Assembly: GCA_963756715.1 (NCBI GenBank)
Contig: CAVWOV010000015.1
Span: 62,001-126,000 of the forward strand
Length of the DNA stretch: 64,000 nucleotides
Source: VAZQ01 sp963756715
GTDB taxonomy: Bacteria > Pseudomonadota > Alphaproteobacteria > Rhizobiales > Xanthobacteraceae
Direction of reading: 5' to 3'
The notes below the pieces were generated by a model, which did not search any database, was not told where the DNA came from, and was given only the letters and a program-made list of their open reading frames with translations. Shown here one piece after another: positions 55,453 to 64,000 of the stretch (position 1 is the first letter of the stretch; the number at the start of each line of letters is the position of its first letter). Both the position numbers and the translations under genes were made by a program.

Positions 55453-56921
55453 TCACTGCGCCGTAAGCGGCGGAAGGTCTTCGTGTTTCGTGATCGCCGG
55501 GGGTACCCAGCGGCCAGTCAACGCCTCGGATTTGGGAGCATAGAGGCGCATCGTCAGGTTGAATGGCCCCTTCGGCGCCGGCAGCCAGTTCTGCTCCTTG
55601 GCCTTGCCCGGGCTCTCGTTCTGGAAATAGAGATCGAGACGAACCATCGGCATTATACTTGAAGGGCATCCAGCTGCTGACGGCAAACCGGTTGAGGCTG
55701 TTGCGCGACCTGGAAGCCCTGCGGATCATAGAGCGTGACCGACCAGAATGCCTCGACCGGCGGCGTGGCACCCCTCTCGAAATGCAACACGTACTTGCTG
55801 GCGCCATCGAGCGGCCGGCCGGCCTCGTCGCCCAGATTAAGCGGATAAATCGCGTCTTCCGGCAGGTTCGCACCGAGACCAAGCTGCGAAACAATGGCCC
55901 GCTTGAGGTAGTAGTTGCCGTAGACGCCCATCGTGTCGGTGTTCAGCGACCAATGGTTGACGACGCGGGCAAGGGTCGCGAGCTTCCATTCCATCAGCTT
56001 CTGCGCGGCTTCCGGGACACTCGTCAGTCCGCTGCGTATCGCCGGCGGCAGCTTGCCGAAGTCGAAGCTCTTGCCACGTTCGATTCCGATCAGCTTCATC
56101 CGCGCCAGGATGGGCTCGTCGGTGATGTGCGGCGGATGCAGTTTGAGCAATTCGGCTGCATACGCGAAGTATTTTGCTGCCGACATGGTATCGACCTGGA
56201 CCTTCGGCGGCGTTTTCATGTCGATGCTGGGATCGATCTTGACTTCGACCGGCTTGGGCGCCCTGCCCCATTCGGACAGCGGCGTGACTTTGAAGCCGGC
56301 CTGAACCTTATGGACCGCATCGTAATCCGCTGGGCCGTCGGTCTTCGTTCTACCGATGGTCCAGACAATCGGGGTCGGCGCCTCGATCCGCTGCGTATCC
56401 TTCGGCAGCTTGAATTCATCGATGAAACGATCGCGCAGGTCGGGCCGCCAGCCCGGCGGCGTCACCAGGAACGTGCCCGCCTTCGTTCCGGTCGTGCGCC
56501 AGCCCGGCGAGGCAAAAACGTCCGTCCACATGTCCAGCATCGGCAGCAGGTAGTATCGCCCGTTGGTGTCGGGCACCGACACGACAACGGGCTCCTTCGT
56601 CATATCGAGCCAGGCGATTGAATAGAGCGTATCGAAGTTGGGCCGCACCACGGTCTTGAAGTTCGCGGGTGGAAATTCGGGCACGTTGACGAACGTGTTC
56701 ATCGGACCCTTGCCGAATTCTTTGCCGGGCTCGACGTTGGTGGACTGCTTGCGCGTCAGGTCCATCGTGATCATCGAATAGAAATAGACGTAGGCATCGA
56801 CCCCGATCGCGTGGGCCTGCAACTCTGAAATCGGCATCGACGCCCCTTGGGCCATGGCGGCAGGCGCCAGAGCGGGAACGGCAAGCAGCCCCAAAGTCAG
56901 CGCGAGCGTGCGTCTCATCAT
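55453..56921 (-). pseudogene. DUF1254/DUF1214 family exported protein, frameshifted twice
   Basis: An exported protein of about 489 residues when repaired. MMRRTLALTLGLLAVPALAPAAMAQG is a signal peptide. The DUF1254 part includes AYVYFYSMITMDLTRKQS and PNFDTLYSIAWLDMTKEPVVVSVPD, and the DUF1214 part VTLYDPQGFQVA. Then one extra C (about 55703) and one extra T (about 55639) break the C-terminal third; skipping both gives NSLNRFAVSSWMPFKYNADG and SLDLYFQNESPGK, through APKGPFNLTMRLYAPKSEAL to the stop at 55453. The family is a periplasmic protein of unknown role, often beside porin-like genes. Confidence 0.85.
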
Positions 56922-56980
56922 ATCGGCTTACTCCATGGTTCGTTGATACATCACGGCCGAACTGCGGTGCGGATCGCTCC

Positions 56981-57295
56981 TTACGGAGCGCGCCGCCAGA
57001 TCGATCCTCGGTCAAACTGCAGCGTTGTCCCGTCGGGGGAATAGATTGCGCCCTGATTCGCCCGCTCGACCCAGATACGGCCGGGATAATCGACCCAGGC
57101 GCGCGAGGGCTCTCCTGCGTCGTTGACGATGTTGAGCTCCCAGCCGTTTTGCGTGATGTAGCCAAAGCTGCCGGGAGGACCGAGGCAGAGCTCAACGCAC
57201 CGCCAGCGGCCGGTGAGGTTGACTCCCTGCGCGGATGCTTCGCCGGCCGCCAGTGTTGCGATCACGGTAGCGATGCCTAACATCGTGAGTCTCAT
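56981..57295 (-). CDS. small secreted hypothetical protein
   Basis: A 104-residue protein with a Sec signal (MRLTMLGIATVIATLAAGEASA) and a mature domain rich in beta-type sequence, LTGRWRCVELCLGPPGSFGYITQNGWELNIVNDAG and IWVERANQGAIYSPDGTTLQFDRGSIWRR. Two cysteines (CVELC) could form a local disulfide. No family is identified. It is 59 bp upstream of the DUF1254 gene on the same strand, perhaps co-transcribed. Confidence 0.72.
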   Translation of the reverse strand: MRLTMLGIATVIATLAAGEASAQGVNLTGRWRCVELCLGPPGSFGYITQNGWELNIVNDAGEPSRAWVDYPGRIWVERANQGAIYSPDGTTLQFDRGSIWRRAP

Positions 57296-57718
57296 GTACG
57301 ATCTCCTTAGAGAACCAGACGGCCACGGTGATCACTTGACCGCCCCAGCCGCGATCTAGCGTTCGCGCAATCCGGACCGCGCGTCAATCACGGTCGCTGT
57401 GCCGATTTACCGCCATGCGTCACCGACATAATGCATGAGCGTGCAAAGCCAGCTCGAGGACTTCTCTATCCGACGAAGAATCACAAATCTGTGACGCGGC
57501 GAAAAAGGGTGCGCCTTCCGCCGAACCCACCCGCTCGCGGGATATCTGCAAGGTCCCGTCCGGCTTTGAAGCGCAACACGTAAAGAACGTGACGCGAGGG
57601 CCACAGCCGCCGAGAAATCAACCAAAACTTCAAGTCAGTGCCCCTCACGTCCATCCGCCGCCATAACTTCGTGCGCGAGTATCGCCGGAAGACGCTAATA
57701 AGGCGGCGGGGGGCCAAA
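57296..57718. other. 423 bp intergenic region
   Basis: It separates the minus-strand secreted protein and the plus-strand porin-like gene and must hold both promoters. No RNA gene, repeat or plausible coding frame is seen. A purine-rich stretch (AAGGCGGCGGGGGG) before 57719 can serve as ribosome binding site for the porin-like gene. Confidence 0.4.
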
Positions 57719-58837
57719 ATGGGCGAATTGAGAGATCAGAAAACGGCGCACACCTCACGTCGCGCTGCTTCTTTGCGATCGCGCACGTGGCGGTCGCTCC
57801 TTTGCAGCACGCTCGCCGTTGCGGCCGTCGGGCTGACGTCCGGAGCCTCACGGGCCGATGAAGGCGGTATCAGCTTCTGGGTACCTGGCATCTTCGGCAG
57901 CCTGGCCGCGGCGCCGCAGCAACCTGGCTGGTCGCTGACCTCAATGTACTGGCATGACTCAGTGTCGGCCGGCGGCGGAGTGGCGCTCGCGCGTGAATTC
58001 ACCATAGGCAGGGTACCCGTGGGCCTATCCGCGAACATCAACGCCACCGTGAACGCCAACATCGATATTGCTATCATCACCCCAACCTATACGTTTGCAA
58101 CACCGGTCCTGGGCGGCCAAGCAACGTTCGGTCTCATGAGTATCTATGGTCGCAACAACACGACGCTGAATGGCACCCTGTCGGGCATTTTGTCGGTGCC
58201 AGGATTTCCGCCGATAGGGTTCAGTCGCTCCGACGCGTTCGACAGTTCGGTGACCGCGCTTGGTGATCTCTATCCGCAATTCTTCTTGCGATGGAACAAT
58301 GGCGTTCACAATACGATGTTCTATCTGACCGGCGATATACCCGTCGGCGCTTATGACCCCACGCGTTTGGCGAACATCGGCATCGGTCACGGCGCGATCG
58401 ACAGCGGTGTCGGCTACACCTATTTCAATCCCCAGACCGGCCATGAGTTTTCTGCGGTTATCGGCGCGACCTACAACCTCACGAACGGGGCCACGAATTA
58501 TCAGAACGGCGTCGATATGCACCTGGACTGGGGTGCATCCCAGTTCCTGACCAAACAGGTGCAGGTCGGATTGGTCGGATATGTTTACAAGGAAGTCGGT
58601 TGCGACAGCGGCTCTGGCGATAAAGTCGGTTGCTTCCAGTCGCAGGTGGTCGGCGTCGGCCCGCAGTTGGGCTTCATCATCCCGGTCAGCACGGCGACTC
58701 AGGCCTATCTTAACTTCAAGGGTTACAAGGAATTTGCGGGTGAAAACCGACCGTCCGGTTGGAACACCTGGGTGACTCTCGTCCTTTCGCCCGCCGAAGC
58801 TCCGCCGCCGCCGGCGCGTCGGATGGTGACGAAGTAG
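57719..58837 (+). CDS. outer-membrane beta-barrel protein (SphA / MetA-type phenol-pathway family)
   Basis: A 372-residue exported protein. The leader runs over LCSTLAVAAVGLTSGASRA, and the mature part DEGGISFWVPGIFGSLAAAPQQPGWSL begins a family resembling the MetA/phenol-degradation outer membrane group. Short alternating hydrophobic strands and aromatic girdles, such as TYTFATPVLGGQATFGLMSIYGR and QLGFIIPVSTATQAYLNFKGYKEF, suggest a beta-barrel. It ends in a proline-rich tail (PAEAPPPPARRMVTK) instead of the usual C-terminal phenylalanine. Its probable role is uptake of hydrophobic compounds. Confidence 0.78.
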   Translation: MGELRDQKTAHTSRRAASLRSRTWRSLLCSTLAVAAVGLTSGASRADEGGISFWVPGIFGSLAAAPQQPGWSLTSMYWHDSVSAGGGVALAREFTIGRVPVGLSANINATVNANIDIAIITPTYTFATPVLGGQATFGLMSIYGRNNTTLNGTLSGILSVPGFPPIGFSRSDAFDSSVTALGDLYPQFFLRWNNGVHNTMFYLTGDIPVGAYDPTRLANIGIGHGAIDSGVGYTYFNPQTGHEFSAVIGATYNLTNGATNYQNGVDMHLDWGASQFLTKQVQVGLVGYVYKEVGCDSGSGDKVGCFQSQVVGVGPQLGFIIPVSTATQAYLNFKGYKEFAGENRPSGWNTWVTLVLSPAEAPPPPARRMVTK

Positions 58838-58919
58838 CACACAGCGTCCTTAGGCTCCGTGTTGAGGAATGGTCGACTGGGCGCTTAGATCGAGTTCGCG
58901 AGGCTCTACCAAGCGCGGT

Positions 58920-60146
58920 TCAACTTACGTGCAGCCGCGTATGCCCGCTTAGCGCGCCCCATAGCAGCAGCGCACAAGCCGCGAGCACGAACGGGATGCT
59001 CACCTCGTTGACCATTTCCCAGCCGTAGTTCGCGAGCAGCTTGCCGGAGGAGAACGAGCCGATCGCCATCGAGCCGAAGATCAGGAAATCGTTAAAGGCC
59101 TGAACCTTGTTGCGTTCGTTGCCGCGGTAACATTGCGTCACCATCGTGGTCGCTCCGATGAACGCAAAATTCCAGCCGACACCCAGAATCGCCAGCGCAA
59201 TCCAGAAATTCCAGAGCGAAATCCCGGCGATCCCGATCACTGCAGCGACCATGAGCAGCGCGAGCCCGAGCGCCATGATGCGCGCGACGCCGAACCGGTT
59301 GATCAGCGAACCGGTCAGGAAGCTCGGCGCAAACATGCCGAGCACATGCCATTGCAGGCCGAGCGTCGCGTCAGTGACCGTATGACTGCACATGACCATG
59401 GCGAGCGGTGCCGACGTCATCACCAGGTTCATCATCGAATAGCTCACGACCCCGCAACCGACCGCTACGATAAACCGCGGCTGCCTGGCGATCACCGACA
59501 GCGGACGGCCCTCGCTCGTCGCAGTCGGCGGCGGCAGCTTCGGAATATTGAGCAGCATCAACACGCCGCCCGCGACCAGCGCGATCGCCGACTGCGCGAT
59601 GTAGGTCGCGGCGAAGAGATAGGGCGGCCACATATCCTTGGTGGCGATGACCAGTTGCGGACCGATGACCGCACCGAAGATGCCGCCCACCAGCACCCAG
59701 GAGATTGCCTTCGGCTTGAATGCGTCGCTCGCGGTGTCGGTTGCGGCAAAACGATAGGATTGGTGGGCGGACGCGTAGAAACCGCTGAAGATCGCCCCGA
59801 TATTGAACAATAGAAACGATCCCTGCAGCACTGCTACGCAGCAGATGAGCCCGGTCAGTACGCCCGAGACCGTCCCGATCTGCAACGCCGTGCGCCGGCC
59901 GAGATTGCGCGCGAGCCAGCCCATCGGCAGTGTGCTCATCCACATGCCGAGGACAAAGACGCTGATCGGCAGGGTGGCTAATCCCCGTTCAGGCGCCAGC
60001 ATTGTGCCGACGATGCCGGCGGTCGCGACCAGCACGGCGTTGTTGCCGCCTGCCAGCGCCTGCGCAACCGACAGCACCAGCGCGTTGCGTCGCGCGAGGC
60101 TGTCACTGGTGGCTGCTTCTACGGCCGGTTCGGCGAGCGCCGACAT
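58920..60146 (-). CDS. MFS transporter
   Basis: A 408-residue major facilitator with twelve predicted helices. GWLARNLGRRTALQIG is the loop 2-3 motif (GxLaDrxGrr-like), and HVLGMFAPSFLTGSLINRFGVARIM is its counterpart in the second half. Sequence style is that of a drug/metabolite exporter rather than a sugar porter. GGAG lies six bases before the ATG at 60146, preferred over the frame opening 15 bases earlier. The substrate is unknown. Confidence 0.9.
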   Translation of the reverse strand: MSALAEPAVEAATSDSLARRNALVLSVAQALAGGNNAVLVATAGIVGTMLAPERGLATLPISVFVLGMWMSTLPMGWLARNLGRRTALQIGTVSGVLTGLICCVAVLQGSFLLFNIGAIFSGFYASAHQSYRFAATDTASDAFKPKAISWVLVGGIFGAVIGPQLVIATKDMWPPYLFAATYIAQSAIALVAGGVLMLLNIPKLPPPTATSEGRPLSVIARQPRFIVAVGCGVVSYSMMNLVMTSAPLAMVMCSHTVTDATLGLQWHVLGMFAPSFLTGSLINRFGVARIMALGLALLMVAAVIGIAGISLWNFWIALAILGVGWNFAFIGATTMVTQCYRGNERNKVQAFNDFLIFGSMAIGSFSSGKLLANYGWEMVNEVSIPFVLAACALLLWGALSGHTRLHVS

Positions 60147-60276
60147 CGCGTTCTCCAGCAAGGGGCGCTTGGAACAGAATTGCCTTTTAACCCCCTGCCG
60201 GAGGCATCGCTACCGTAGCGGCGCAGGTCAGAGATGCGCGGGGTAGCACGCGGAATTTGAGCTTTCGCAATGCCGG

Positions 60277-61521
60277 TCAGATCGAATTCCGGGAGAAATC
60301 GAACGCGCCGGGATGACGTATCACCACCGAACGCGCCTCCGCCGGATTGCGGGCGCCGATCTGACCGAACGCGGATTTCATCTCGTCCACCATCAGGTCG
60401 ATCACATGACCGGGGCCGTCGGCACCCAACGCGCCAAGGCTCCACAGAAAGGCCTTGCCGGCGAATGCCAGATCAGCCCCGAGGGCAACCGCGCGTACAA
60501 CGTCGAGTCCCGAGCGGATACCGGAGTCCATCGTCACAGCCACCCGTCCGCCGGCGGCCCTTGCGATCGCCGGCAGCACGTCGATCGCCGCCGGCAGCCC
60601 CTCGACCTGCCGCCCGCCGTGGTTCGACACCACGATGCCATCGACCCCGAGCGCCACGCATTTCTCGGCGTCGGCCGGATGCATGATGCCCTTCACGACC
60701 AGCGGCCGCTTCCAGCGTTCGCGGTAGCGCGCGACCTCATCCCAGGTGAAGGCGCCGCCCATTTCCCGGCGCACGAAGGCCGCCACCTCGTTCACGTCGG
60801 CGTTGTTCTGGGTGTAGGGCTTGAGATTGCCGAAGCGCGGCTGGCCGTTCTTCACGAGCGACCGGAGATAACCGGGCGAACTCAGGATTCCCGCCATCAT
60901 CTTAAAGTCCGGCCGGAACGGCGTCGTGATCCCAGCCGCGACTTCGCGTGAGCGCGTGGTACGCACCGGCACGTCGAGGGTGAGCACCAGCACCTTCACG
61001 CCGGCCGCGTCGGCGCGTTTGACGAGATCGAAGCCGATCGCGTGCTCATTGCGCGAACAGCGATAAAGCTGGAACCACAAAACGTCGGGCGCGATCTCGG
61101 CCGCGCGCTCGACCGTCATCCCGCCGACGAGGCCAAGCGTATAAGGCACGTTCGCGCGCTGCGCGGCCGCCGCGAGATACTGATCGGCGCCGGGAAAGAC
61201 CAGCGATGGCCCGCCCATCGGGGCGACGCCGAACGGCGCGGCGTAGCGGTGCCCGAACAACTCGACGTCAACCGGTGGCAGGGCCGTGGTGACGCCATAA
61301 CGCGGCACGAGTTCGACGGCGTTGAGCGCATTCCAATTGCGCGCAATGCCACCATCCGACCCGGCGCCGCCGTCGCTATATTCAAAGGCGAAGCGCGGCA
61401 GGGTCCGGCGAGCCTTTTCACGCAGATAGGCGACCGTCGGGAAGCGGCGATGCAGCGCGACAAAGCGCGGATTATTGTTGGTCGAACCCTCCGGACGGCG
61501 CAAGGCGGTCGTGTCGTGCAT
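60277..61521 (-). CDS. FMN-dependent alpha-hydroxy-acid dehydrogenase (LldD-like)
   Basis: A 414-residue TIM-barrel flavoprotein. APFGVAPMGGPSLVFPGADQYLAAAAQ, LWFQLYRCSRNEHAI, LVLTLDVPVRTTRSREV and GIVVSNHGGRQVEGLPAAIDVLPAI with MDSGIRSGLDVVRAVALGAD follow the family, and the HGGR histidine/arginine pair is catalytic. It oxidises L-lactate or another 2-hydroxy acid. It lies between thiL and the MFS gene, 58 bp from thiL, in the same direction. Confidence 0.92.
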   Translation of the reverse strand: MHDTTALRRPEGSTNNNPRFVALHRRFPTVAYLREKARRTLPRFAFEYSDGGAGSDGGIARNWNALNAVELVPRYGVTTALPPVDVELFGHRYAAPFGVAPMGGPSLVFPGADQYLAAAAQRANVPYTLGLVGGMTVERAAEIAPDVLWFQLYRCSRNEHAIGFDLVKRADAAGVKVLVLTLDVPVRTTRSREVAAGITTPFRPDFKMMAGILSSPGYLRSLVKNGQPRFGNLKPYTQNNADVNEVAAFVRREMGGAFTWDEVARYRERWKRPLVVKGIMHPADAEKCVALGVDGIVVSNHGGRQVEGLPAAIDVLPAIARAAGGRVAVTMDSGIRSGLDVVRAVALGADLAFAGKAFLWSLGALGADGPGHVIDLMVDEMKSAFGQIGARNPAEARSVVIRHPGAFDFSRNSI

Positions 61522-61579
61522 GGCGTGCCCTTCCCTTTACCCGCGACCTTATCGTGCCGAGGCGGGTGCAGCCAGTGGT

Positions 61580-62587
61580 TCAGAAATGACTGAAGGAGGG
61601 ATGCGCAAAGCGCAGCGGCTTGCCATCGGCACCGAAGAACCGGGGCGTGGCCTTGCCCGCCGCGATTGTTCCGATCTCGGCAACCGCGACGCCCGCATCG
61701 GAAGCGGCCTGTTGGAACGCTGCGACCTTGGCGGCTGGTACCGTCGCCAGTACCTCGTAGTCGTCCCCACCGGTCAGGATGGTTTCGAGCAGCGCCGGCT
61801 TTTTCGCCAGCGCCGCCCGCGCGGCCGCAGACAGCGGTACACGCGCGGCGTCGATCTCGGCGGTGACGCCGGACACCAGGCAGAGTTTCGCGAGATCGCC
61901 CGCGAGACCGTCGGAGACGTCCATCGCGGCCGACGCGTGATCGCGGACGGCTTCGGCGATTGCCGTGCGAGGCTGTGGCAGCAGATAACGGTTCGTCAGG
62001 TGATTTTGCTGGCGCGGCCCAAGGCCCCAGCGCTTGCGCTCGCCGGCATGACGGCGCAGCAGGAGGCCAAGCGCGGCGTCGCCGATCGTTCCCGTTATCA
62101 TCACCCGATCGCCAGGCTGGGCGCCGGCGCGGCGCACCATGGTGCCGTGCGGCACCGCACCGAACACCGAGACTGACAACGTGACAGGTCCCAGCGTCCG
62201 CACCGTATCGCCGCCGAGCAGTGGACAGCCGAAATGATCGGCATCGGCGCCCAGTCCGCGCGCGAACGGTTTGACCCACGTGTCGCCAACAGCCTTCGGC
62301 AGCGCAAGCGTCAGCAGAAAGCCCAGCGGCCGAGCGCCCTTCGCGGCCAGATCGGAGAGATTGACGCGCAGCGCCTTCTTCGCAACCGACTCCGGGGGAT
62401 CGCCTGGAAAGAAATGCACGCCGGCGACAATCGCGTCGACCGTCAGCACCAGATCGCACCCCGCCGGCGGTGTCAGCGCGGCGGCATCGTCGGTGAGGGC
62501 AAACGCGCCGGAATGTTTCGCCAACGGCTTGAAGTACCGCGCGATCAGGCGGTCCTCGCCGGACGATTTTGGCTGCTTGGCGGTCAT
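61580..62587 (-). CDS. thiL: thiamine-monophosphate kinase
   Basis: A 335-residue ThiL. SGEDRLIARYFKPLA at the start and LTDDAAALTPPAGCDLVLTVDAIVAGVHFFPGDPPE carry the conserved acidic ATP/Mg residues. AAMDVSDGLAGDLAKLC and the ILTGGDDYEVLATVP stretch near the end complete the family pattern. It makes thiamine diphosphate from the monophosphate. The start at 62587 is one of two close options. The adjacent nusB fragment is the usual genomic partner. Confidence 0.96.
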   Translation of the reverse strand: MTAKQPKSSGEDRLIARYFKPLAKHSGAFALTDDAAALTPPAGCDLVLTVDAIVAGVHFFPGDPPESVAKKALRVNLSDLAAKGARPLGFLLTLALPKAVGDTWVKPFARGLGADADHFGCPLLGGDTVRTLGPVTLSVSVFGAVPHGTMVRRAGAQPGDRVMITGTIGDAALGLLLRRHAGERKRWGLGPRQQNHLTNRYLLPQPRTAIAEAVRDHASAAMDVSDGLAGDLAKLCLVSGVTAEIDAARVPLSAAARAALAKKPALLETILTGGDDYEVLATVPAAKVAAFQQAASDAGVAVAEIGTIAAGKATPRFFGADGKPLRFAHPSFSHF

Positions 62588-62639
62588 TGCGTCCAATCAC
62601 CTTGAACCCAGCCGACAAGCGTGACGGCATCTGACGGCC

Positions 62640-63854
62640 ATGATAGCTTTTGCCGGCTGCAGTTTAAGCGCATCCAAGTGGGCCCTGGCGGTGGAAGCAT
62701 TCGATCTCTACTCACCCGAAATCGACGCCAATCCGTTCCCACATTACGCGGTCCTGCGCGAAAAATATCCCTGCTACTGGAGCGAGAGCGGCAAACTCTG
62801 GATTCTGTCACGCTATGACGACATCATTCAGGCCACCCGCGACTGGGAGACATTCTCGTCCGCCCAGGGCAACTTGATCGACGAATTGCCGGGCCGCGCC
62901 GGCGCGACGCTGGGCACCACCGATCCGCCGCGGCACGACCGCCTGCGCGCCTTGAGCCAGGCGGCGTTCACCCGCAAGTCGGCCGAGCATCTCATCGCGC
63001 CCACCAACGAGCTCGCGGACCGCGCACTCGATCGCATCTGCGACCGCAAGACCTTCGAATTCATCGACGACTTTTCCAGCCAGATCACCGTCGGGCTGCT
63101 GTTTCGCACCATGGGCCTGCCCGAGCGCAATCATGCCGACATCCGGCGCAAGGTGATCCTCGCGGTGTCGACCGACAAGGCCGTCAAGGGCCGCACCGCC
63201 GAGCACATCGCGGCCTTCAAGGAACTGAGCGACTTTCTCACCGCCGAAGTGACCGCGCGCCGCGCCAATCCGAAGGACGACCTCATCACGCATCTGGCCG
63301 ACGCCGAGATCGACGGCGACCGGCTGAGCGAACGCGAGATCGTGCTGACGACCGCAACCTTCGTGATGGCCGGCGTCGAATCGCTGTCGAGCTTCATGAG
63401 CATGTTCGCGCTGAACCTGCACGATCATCCCGACGCGCGCCGCCGCATCGTCGCAGACCCCGCACTGATCGCGCCGGCCATCGAGGAATCGCTACGATTC
63501 AATACCTCGGCACAGCGTTTCAAGCGCACGATTGCGCGCCAGATCGAGTTGCACGGCGAGACATTGCAGACCGGCGACAAGGTCGCGCTCGCCTTCGGCT
63601 CAGGCAACCGCGACGCGCGGAAATTTCCGAATCCCGACGTCTACGATATCGACCGCCGGCCGCTGGGTCATCTGGGCTTCGGCTCCGGCAAGCATTTCTG
63701 CCTGGGCAGTCAGATGGCGCGGCTGGTGACCGAAGTGGCGATGAAGCGCTTTCTAGAACGGGTACCGGACTATCATCTGACCGCCGACAAGATTGCGTGG
63801 AACTCGTCGTCGAATTTCCGCAGTCCAACCGCGCTGCCCTTCGCCATCGGGTAG
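62640..63854 (+). CDS. cytochrome P450
   Basis: A 404-residue P450 without membrane anchor, of the bacterial class I type. The heme loop is FGSGKHFCLG with cysteine near residue 354. The K-helix ExxR is in EESLRF. The oxygen-binding I helix reads MAGVESLSS, with serine in place of the conserved threonine. WSESGKLWILSRYDDI and TDPPRHDRLRALSQAAFTRKSAEHL fit the family. It needs ferredoxin and reductase, none nearby. A GTG at 62691 is an alternative start. Inserted between nusB and thiL on the opposite strand. Confidence 0.93.
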   Translation: MIAFAGCSLSASKWALAVEAFDLYSPEIDANPFPHYAVLREKYPCYWSESGKLWILSRYDDIIQATRDWETFSSAQGNLIDELPGRAGATLGTTDPPRHDRLRALSQAAFTRKSAEHLIAPTNELADRALDRICDRKTFEFIDDFSSQITVGLLFRTMGLPERNHADIRRKVILAVSTDKAVKGRTAEHIAAFKELSDFLTAEVTARRANPKDDLITHLADAEIDGDRLSEREIVLTTATFVMAGVESLSSFMSMFALNLHDHPDARRRIVADPALIAPAIEESLRFNTSAQRFKRTIARQIELHGETLQTGDKVALAFGSGNRDARKFPNPDVYDIDRRPLGHLGFGSGKHFCLGSQMARLVTEVAMKRFLERVPDYHLTADKIAWNSSSNFRSPTALPFAIG

Positions 63855-63864
63855 TCTGCGCGGC

Positions 63865-64000
63865 TCACTGCTGCGCGCGGTCGAACTCCGCGGCGCGAAG
63901 TTGCCGCGCGATCTGATCCAGCACTGCATTGATCATGCCGGTCTCGTCCTTGTCGACAAACGCATTGGCGACGTCGACATATTCGGAAACCACCACGCGC
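63865..64000 (-). CDS. nusB: transcription antitermination factor NusB (3' part)
   Basis: The minus strand encodes the NusB C-terminus running from RVVVSEYVDVANAFVDKDE through TGMINAVLDQIARQLR to the stop, about 45 codons. The protein start lies beyond the right edge of the window. NusB with NusE binds boxA RNA during rRNA transcription. Its neighbour thiL fits the common nusB-thiL order, interrupted here only by the P450 gene. Confidence 0.93.
   Translation of the reverse strand, partial: RVVVSEYVDVANAFVDKDETGMINAVLDQIARQLRAAEFDRAQQ

Overview
The window is a 64 kb stretch of GC-rich alphaproteobacterial chromosome. It most resembles the order Hyphomicrobiales (Bradyrhizobium / Xanthobacteraceae / Pseudolabrys type). 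The case rests on gene content and order: rplM-rpsI, heme A synthase beside a DUF2842 gene, and a long housekeeping block of MerR, ihfA, fabH, plsX, YceD, ubiquinol-cytochrome c chaperone, bamE, H+-pyrophosphatase, thiL and nusB. Many Bug/TctC-type and Liv-type solute-binding proteins add to it. The taxonomic call is inference from recognised families, not from a search.

Layout. 0-4 kb: an alpha/beta-hydrolase fused to a LuxR helix-turn-helix, then two tandem membrane diguanylate cyclases. 4-10 kb: rplM-rpsI, a PaaI-like thioesterase, an enoyl-CoA hydratase, a LysR regulator divergent from an AhpD-like/flavin-nucleotide-type pair, and a CoA-binding protein. 10-15.5 kb: an exported formamidase-family protein, an O-acetylhomoserine sulfhydrylase, a second enoyl-CoA hydratase, heme A synthase and DUF2842. 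15.6-26 kb: a polysaccharide locus (deacetylase, CelD-like acyltransferase, Wzz/GumC-like protein, glycosyltransferase, lipid-linked sugar transferase, O-antigen-ligase-like protein, acyltransferase), closed by tRNA-Pro(GGG).

26-36 kb: a catabolic or uptake island with three luciferase-like (LLM) flavin enzymes around a complete Liv-type ABC transporter, arranged divergently about a 232 bp control region. 36-41.4 kb: an RlpA-like protein, a TctBAC tripartite tricarboxylate transporter and an extra Bug protein. 41.4-48 kb: a DnaQ-CBS-nucleotidyltransferase fusion, a two-gene sodium:solute symporter and small membrane proteins. 48-55 kb: the housekeeping block. 55-64 kb: a DUF1254/1214 protein, a small secreted protein, an outer-membrane-type protein, an MFS transporter, an FMN-dependent alpha-hydroxy-acid dehydrogenase, thiL, a cytochrome P450 and the 3' end of nusB.

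The most striking overall feature is a set of eleven single-base frameshifts in ten otherwise well-preserved genes spread over the whole window. In each case removing or adding one base restores a family-typical protein. Nine are single-base insertions and two are deletions. Either the underlying assembly carries indel errors or the lineage is losing genes. The density and the involvement of ordinary genes favour the first reading. Frameshifted genes are listed over their full inferred extent where the break is internal.

The best candidate for an undescribed system is the LLM/Liv island at 26.1-34.4 kb. It pairs three different flavin-dependent oxidoreductases with a dedicated high-affinity importer and has a compound palindrome in the shared promoter region. 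No substrate can be assigned from sequence alone.
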